In this document: piece by piece, positions 54,034 to 58,277 of the stretch
Layout: each line of letters starts with the position of its first letter
How positions within the stretch are numbered: position 1 is the stretch's first letter
From: an uncultured Lachnospira sp.
GTDB taxonomy: Bacteria; Bacillota; Clostridia; Lachnospirales; Lachnospiraceae
Reading direction: 5' to 3'
Length of the DNA stretch: 58,277 nt
Assembly (NCBI GenBank): GCA_910587485.1
Contig: CAJUKN010000002.1
Coordinates: forward strand, 1 to 58,277
Made by a program: the position numbers and the translations under genes
Notes under the pieces: model-generated
The model's input: only the letters and a program-made list of their open reading frames with translations
What the model was told of the DNA's origin: nothing
Databases searched by the model: none

Positions 54034-54150
54034 AACCTCATCAAGGACTTACCTGTTTTTGCAAAAGTTCAAGTTCCTATGAAAATGCTATACAGTAGTA
54101 ATGAGGTTATAAGTAAGCAGTAAAGCAGCTTGCGAATATTTATTTTATTA
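54034..54150 (+). repeat. Dispersed repeat, variant copy
   Basis: Begins AACCTCATCAAGGA like the long form, but the middle is replaced, and AATGAGGTTATAAGTAAGCAG leads into a decayed dyad (AGCTTGCGAATATTTATTTT). AACCTCAT at its start and ATGAGGTT internally are inverted. Confidence 0.65.
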
Positions 54151-54258
54151 AGCATAGCAGATGTATGGAAAAAACGCAATATTCTTTGAAACAGCATTTT
54201 TTATTAAGACAGATAGAAATATATTTTGTTATAATTAAAAAAATGAGGAGGTGTCAAT

Positions 54259-54681
54259 TTGAAATTCAAAAAAGAAGTTGTAAAAAAGGTTATTGATTAT
54301 ATTGAAAATAATCTTGAACAAGAGATAGACTTAGATAAAATTGCAGAAATAATAGGTTATTCTAAATTTCATCTTAACCGAATGTTTACAGAAGAAACAA
54401 ATGTTACTATACATAAATATTTGCAGATTCGCAGGCTTACAGTGGCGGCTGAAAAATTGGTAAAAACCAATATGCCAATTATACAAATTGCCTATGAAGC
54501 GGGATATCATTCACAACAAGCATTTTCATTGGCTTTTAAACAAATTTATTTGTATTCGCCAAAGATTTATAGAGATAGGGGTATTTTTGTTCCAAAACAA
54601 CAAAAAATTTCGATGTGCAAACATTTCTATTCTAATAAAAATCATCTATTTATAAAAGAAATAAGGGGGAGAGCAGCATGA
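54259..54681 (+). CDS. AraC-type DNA-binding protein (single HTH domain)
   Basis: A 140-aa protein, only the double-HTH AraC domain (VIDYIENNLEQEIDLDKIAE, then ...EAGYHSQQAFSLAFKQ) with a short basic C-terminal tail. There is no ligand-binding domain. TTG start at 54259 after GAGGAGGTG. It overlaps the clpP ATG by 4 nt (ATGA). Confidence 0.85.
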   Translation: MKFKKEVVKKVIDYIENNLEQEIDLDKIAEIIGYSKFHLNRMFTEETNVTIHKYLQIRRLTVAAEKLVKTNMPIIQIAYEAGYHSQQAFSLAFKQIYLYSPKIYRDRGIFVPKQQKISMCKHFYSNKNHLFIKEIRGRAA

Positions 54682-55262
54682 GTACAATTCCCTATGTTAT
54701 TGAACAGACAAGTCGAGGAGAGAGAAGTTATGATATTTTCTCCCGTTTGTTGTCTGATAGGATTGTGTTTTTAGGGGAGGAAGTAAGTAATGATTCAGCC
54801 AACTTAATTATTGCACAAATGCTTTTTTTAGAATCACAAGACCCCAATAAAGACATTCAATTTTATATTCATAGTCCGGGTGGTTCCGTAACGGCTGGCT
54901 TTGCAATTTATGATACAATGCAATATATTCAATGTGATGTCTCAACAATTTGTGTAGGGCTTGCAGCTAGTTTTGGTGCTTTTTTATTGGCAGGCGGCAC
55001 ACATGGAAAACGGTTTGCACTGCCCAATGCTGAAATAATGATACATCAGCCAGCTATGAGTGGAGGCATTAAGGGAGTAGCAAGTGATATAAAAATTATG
55101 TCAGATTATATGCAAAAAAGTAAGCAGCGATTAAATCAAATTTTGGCACAAAATACAGGACATACAATGGAAGAAATTGAAAGGGATACAGACAGAGATA
55201 ATTTTATGAGTGCAAAGGAAGCACTAAATTATGGACTGATTGATTCTATTATTTCAAGATAG
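54678..55262 (+). CDS. clpP: ATP-dependent Clp protease proteolytic subunit
   Basis: A 194-aa serine protease. Catalytic S98 (AASFGAF), H123 (IMIHQP) and D172 (DTDRDNF) match the usual ClpP positions exactly, so it should be active. It normally pairs with ClpX or ClpC, but no unfoldase is adjacent. Coupled to an AraC-type regulator instead, with GGGGGAGAG as ribosome site within the AraC gene. It may be a second ClpP copy. Confidence 0.94.
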   Translation: MSTIPYVIEQTSRGERSYDIFSRLLSDRIVFLGEEVSNDSANLIIAQMLFLESQDPNKDIQFYIHSPGGSVTAGFAIYDTMQYIQCDVSTICVGLAASFGAFLLAGGTHGKRFALPNAEIMIHQPAMSGGIKGVASDIKIMSDYMQKSKQRLNQILAQNTGHTMEEIERDTDRDNFMSAKEALNYGLIDSIISR

Positions 55263-55302
55263 AATGATGAAAAAAGTCTATACCACAAAAAAGAATAACA
55301 AT

Positions 55303-55333
55303 AGTCAAGCAGATTGTGAATATCTGCTTGACT
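55303..55333 (+). repeat. Dispersed repeat, minimal dyad copy after clpP
   Basis: AGTCAAGCAGAT (55303-55314) pairs perfectly with ATCTGCTTGACT (55322-55333); the loop carries GTGAAT as in the other copies. Here the unit is reduced to its right-hand hairpin, which may help stabilise or end the clpP transcript. Confidence 0.65.
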
Positions 55334-55373
55334 AATATTTACAAATAATAAGAAACAACAGCCAGAGGTCTGC

Positions 55374-55676
55374 TTATAGCACTTTTTCAAGAAATAAATG
55401 TCCACTATGTTCTATGGCGCTGCCTACATTCATAGAAACAGTTGCAATCCCTTTTCCTGCCTTGCTTGGACGTACTATAAGTAAGTGAATAACCATTACT
55501 TCATCATTTGTGAAAGTTTGTCCCCAAACAATTTTTGTATATTCTATTGGCTGTATTTTATCCACAATTATACTTCCTGCAATACGATTATTTTCTTCAT
55601 ACACATATAATGTTCTGACATTAACAGCTTTTTCTATATCTTTTTTGGTTGAATATAAAGTTGCTTGTCTAATCAT
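55374..55676 (-). pseudogene. GNAT acetyltransferase, eroded
   Basis: A 100-codon frame. MIRQATL at the start, then YVYEENNRIAGSIIVDKIQP, a DEVMVIHLLIVRPSKAGKGI acetyl-CoA loop, and a truncated, odd end (GSAIEHSGHLFLEKVL). Typical family members are about 150 aa or more, with more sequence before YVxEE and a longer tail after the loop. It looks like a GNAT with N-terminal deletion and C-terminal loss. GAGGTG precedes the ATG. Confidence 0.65.
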
Positions 55677-55708
55677 AACTGCACCTCATTGAATATTTAG
55701 TCATTGTA

Positions 55709-56011
55709 CTATTTTGTATCAAATAATGGTACATTTTCTTTATCTGTAATAGATTTACTGTAAAAACCCAAAAAGTCTTTTTTCTCCCATCCTCTTTTTT
55801 CCCAAAAGGACTTGCCATATTCATTTGTTTCCATAACATTCAAGCAAACTCGTGTGATTCTTTCTTTTTGTAGTGCGCAAATAACAGTTTCTACTAATTT
55901 TGTTGCAATTCCTTGTTGTGAGTCATCAAGACTTCGTAATCCCATTCTGTCTGTACTTTTCCATAAATCAAATATTTTTTGATAATCCGTTTGTGTCATT
56001 TTCCGAATCAT
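55709..56011 (-). pseudogene. GNAT acetyltransferase with internal in-frame deletion
   Basis: A 100-codon frame. MIRKMTQTDYQKIFDLWKST then DRMGLRSLDDSQQGI is followed directly by ATKLVETVICALQKE... and NEYGKSFWEKRGWEKKD. In the family, about 45-50 residues including the central strands and the R/Q-x-x-G-x-G/A acetyl-CoA loop lie between DDSxxGI and the KLV helix. The join falls at a GI that occurs at both ends, suggesting recombination at a short repeat. GGAG precedes the ATG at 56011. Confidence 0.75.
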
Positions 56012-56055
56012 TTTTGTCTCCAATGTTCTTGATTTATCACATTAGTAAAATTGAA

Positions 56056-56084
56056 ATTATATCACACGCCTGACAGGAACACAA
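56056..56084 (-). promoter_or_regulatory. Promoter for the eroded GNAT genes
   Basis: On the minus strand TTGTGT, a 17-nt spacer and TATAAT. The adjacent GACAGGA (56072-56078) and TCCTGTC (56120-56126) form an inverted repeat around it. Confidence 0.5.
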
Positions 56085-56210
56085 CGGCATATAATGACCT
56101 TTAACTTCTCCTTTCTCTGTCCTGTCGGCGGTATTTTTGTTTTGATTTATTAAAATTTTTATATATTATCTTTATCCAATTTATTTATGTTACTTTGCAG
56201 AAAAATATTT

Positions 56211-57500
56211 TTACCCAAGAAACATATTTAAAATTTCTTTAAAATAATCTATAAATTCTAATTTTTTAATATCTGTATTGGATTTAATATCAATTACATT
56301 CCAGATTTTATCATTTACATAAATCTTAATATTACCAATAACGTCATTTTTATATATTGGCAGTAGAACATCATTATAATTAATAGTCACATTAATATTA
56401 TCTTTATCAGATAAGAGCAGTTGTAAATTTTCATTGATATCTGCATAAGGCATAAAGTCATTATATTTTAATCCATCCCATACAGACAATGGTTCTAAAG
56501 GAGAGTCTTTGTCATATACCGTTTGAACATTATATTTTTCTCTGCCATAATCCAATAATTTTTTTGAATCCTTCCACTTATAGGTTTTGTTATTTGGCCA
56601 GCCACATGCCAACAAGGCGACAATAAATGTGCGGTTGTCATCTTTGTATGCACATACATAACAATACCCTGCATCGCATGTAAATCCGGTTTTTCCAGAG
56701 ATAATATTGGTATACATCGACAAAAAAGCATTCGCGTTGCCTACAGTAAAACTTCTAATAATGGAATTATCTTGGTTGTAGGAAGAAAAGGAATGTGATT
56801 GTGTTTGAGTAATATCAAGGAATTTGCTGTTGTTGATACAATAAGACATAATAACAGCTAAATCTCTTGCAGTGGTGGAATGTACGCCATGTTCGTCATT
56901 GGCATCAAGACCGTTTGGTGTTATAAAATATGTATTTTCACAACCTAGACTAGCTGCTTTTTTATTCATTAGAGATGCAAATATATGAACCAGCTTTTTA
57001 GAATCCTCTTTTGTTAATTCATTGATATGTCTGTCAGCAAGGGTACTTGCCTCTACAGGAAATTCATCAGGATTGGAGCGAAGAAAATGTTGTGCTACAT
57101 TTTCAGCAATAACAACAGCTGCATCATTGTGCGATTTTAACATAAGAGAATACAGTAAATCTTCTAGTTTAAAATAATCTTTTTTGTTGACATTCAATTT
57201 CACTTCAGGCATAGAAGCAGCATATGCAGAAGTTTCACAAATCAAATCCAAATCCGCATATTCCAAAGCAATAATACAGGTCATAATTTTTGTGGTACTA
57301 GCCATAGGAACAGGGGTATTTTCATCTTTTCCGTATAGCACACGACCAGATTCACCATCTAAAAGAGCGGCATATTTAGCAAATAAATCCATCTTTTCAT
57401 TGTCGGCATATGCGTGTGTGGTGCAGAAAACAAAATTAAAAATAAGTATCAGTACAGCCATCTTTAACATTAAACTAACATTTTTTTTCAAATATTTCAT
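56211..57500 (-). CDS. D-alanyl-D-alanine carboxypeptidase (DacF-like, PBP5 family)
   Basis: The 429-aa precursor has a signal peptide (cleavage near AYA), then the penicilloyl-serine transferase motifs S68-T-T-K71 (ASTTK), SHNDAA, and KTGFT. It trims the terminal D-Ala of peptidoglycan stem peptides. A C-terminal beta-rich PBP5_C-like domain and an amphipathic end (EFIDYFKEILNMFLG) may anchor it to the membrane. No clear ribosome site before the ATG at 57500. Confidence 0.92.
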   Translation of the reverse strand: MKYLKKNVSLMLKMAVLILIFNFVFCTTHAYADNEKMDLFAKYAALLDGESGRVLYGKDENTPVPMASTTKIMTCIIALEYADLDLICETSAYAASMPEVKLNVNKKDYFKLEDLLYSLMLKSHNDAAVVIAENVAQHFLRSNPDEFPVEASTLADRHINELTKEDSKKLVHIFASLMNKKAASLGCENTYFITPNGLDANDEHGVHSTTARDLAVIMSYCINNSKFLDITQTQSHSFSSYNQDNSIIRSFTVGNANAFLSMYTNIISGKTGFTCDAGYCYVCAYKDDNRTFIVALLACGWPNNKTYKWKDSKKLLDYGREKYNVQTVYDKDSPLEPLSVWDGLKYNDFMPYADINENLQLLLSDKDNINVTINYNDVLLPIYKNDVIGNIKIYVNDKIWNVIDIKSNTDIKKLEFIDYFKEILNMFLG

Positions 57501-57508
57501 ATTTTATT

Positions 57509-57537
57509 TTTACTTGCTATGATATAATGCTTATAAT
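57509..57537 (+). promoter_or_regulatory. Promoter for the terminal ABC transporter
   Basis: TTTACT (57509-57514), a 17-nt spacer and TATAAT (57532-57537), 27 nt before the ATG. Confidence 0.5.
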
Positions 57538-57563
57538 ATGTTTATTTGAGAGGATAGGATTTT

Positions 57564-58265
57564 ATGAGTTATATTGAGTTTGAAAATGTGCATAAAATAT
57601 ATAAAATGGGTGATGTGAAAATTAAGGCACTAAATGGAGCCAGTTTTTCGATTGATAAAGGGGATTTTGCCGTTATAGCAGGACCAAGTGGGGCTGGAAA
57701 AAGTACCATATTAAATTTACTTGGAGGGATGGATTCCTCAACGACAGGAAAAATTATTGTGGATTCACAGCGGGTAGACAAGTTTAATGCAAAAAAATTG
57801 ACTACTTACAGAAGATATGATATAGGATTTGTCTTTCAATTTTATAATTTAGTTCAAAATCTTACAGTTAAGGAAAATGTTGAGCTTGCCACACAAATTT
57901 GCAAAAATCCTCTAAATATAGAAGAAACGATTGTGTCTGTTGGTTTGGAACACAGAATGAATAATTTTCCATCACAGTTGTCTGGTGGAGAGCAGCAACG
58001 TGTAGCTATTGCAAGAGCGTTAGCAAAAAATCCAAAGCTGCTTTTGTGCGATGAACCAACAGGTGCGCTTGACTATCAAACGGGAAAGTCGGTATTGAAG
58101 CTGCTGCAAAATATGTGTATTAATAATGGGGTTACGGTTGTTGTTATTACACATAATATGGCTTTAACGCCTATGGGGAACAAAGTAATCAAGGTCAAAA
58201 ATGGCGCCATTAGTGATATATCTGTTAATGATAACCCTACGCCTATTGATGAGATTGAATGGTAA
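57564..58265 (+). CDS. ABC transporter ATPase, MacB/LolD type
   Basis: A 233-aa protein. Walker A AGPSGAGKST, Q-loop FVFQFYNLVQNLT, signature LSGGEQQRVAIARAL, Walker B LLLCDEPTGALD and H-loop VVVITHN. MacB/LolD-type ATPases work with FtsX-like permeases in antimicrobial-peptide or lipoprotein export. The permease starts at 58259, overlapping its stop. GAGAGGA precedes the ATG. Confidence 0.92.
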   Translation: MSYIEFENVHKIYKMGDVKIKALNGASFSIDKGDFAVIAGPSGAGKSTILNLLGGMDSSTTGKIIVDSQRVDKFNAKKLTTYRRYDIGFVFQFYNLVQNLTVKENVELATQICKNPLNIEETIVSVGLEHRMNNFPSQLSGGEQQRVAIARALAKNPKLLLCDEPTGALDYQTGKSVLKLLQNMCINNGVTVVVITHNMALTPMGNKVIKVKNGAISDISVNDNPTPIDEIEW

Positions 58266-58277
58266 AAAAAGAGTTAC
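58259..58277 (+). CDS. Start of the partner permease (partial)
   Basis: ATG 58259 overlaps the end of the ATPase gene and reads MVKKEL before the window ends. By context this is the FtsX/MacB-type permease of the transporter. Confidence 0.5.

Overview
The window is low-GC, densely packed Gram-positive DNA. The gene set (CheV, SpoIIM, RqcH, YicC-Gmk-RpoZ, RimO-PgsA-CinA-RecA-RecX-RNase Y, a 2-hydroxyacyl-CoA dehydratase activase-like giant protein, KduI/KduD, a dockerin protein) points to an anaerobic gut Clostridium-class bacterium, most likely Lachnospiraceae. KduI and KduD fit a pectin-using, Lachnospira-like lifestyle. No rRNA, tRNA or CRISPR array was seen. Taxonomy is inferred from gene content only.

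Layout. 1-6.4 kb: cheV, a short SIR2-like protein, a charged membrane protein overlapping hisH, then hisF, ung and a DUF1877 gene. 6.4-19.0 kb: an AT-rich accessory region with a sigma-A-type promoter whose 17-nt spacer contains ten consecutive G, followed by a small membrane protein, a coiled-coil membrane protein, a JAMM-motif protein and a Cys-rich miniprotein. The region continues with a frameshifted ECF-type S component, two related lipoproteins flanking a broken PARG gene and a BspA-type LRR protein, a decayed TnpB with its downstream scar, a 1008-aa secreted peptidase/C-type-lectin/dockerin protein, and several unknown membrane proteins.

19.2-45.3 kb: core genes. These are the 1409-aa CoA-dehydratase activase-like protein divergent from a rhomboid-like protein, pyk, a VanZ-like gene, tyrS, a membrane protein convergent with rqcH, yicC-gmk-rpoZ, rimO-pgsA-cinA-recA-recX-rny (recA preceded by two LexA boxes), an aminotransferase, proC, a Nudix hydrolase, spoIIM, and a TetR/flavodoxin pair. 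45.7-58.3 kb: DAHP synthase with a possible attenuator, pyrimidine-nucleoside phosphorylase, kduI, kduD, a NatAB-type ABC exporter, a polysaccharide deacetylase, an AraC-type regulator overlapping clpP, two eroded GNAT acetyltransferases, a D-Ala-D-Ala carboxypeptidase, and a MacB/LolD-type ATPase whose permease runs off the window.

A family of intergenic repeats recurs at least seven times, usually just downstream of stop codons. Its right half is a dyad (AGCGGATTGCGAATATCCGCT) ending in TTTGACTA; two copies carry an extra hairpin after an AACCTCATCAAG start. The most promising undescribed items are the G-tract promoter with the cassette behind it and this repeat family.
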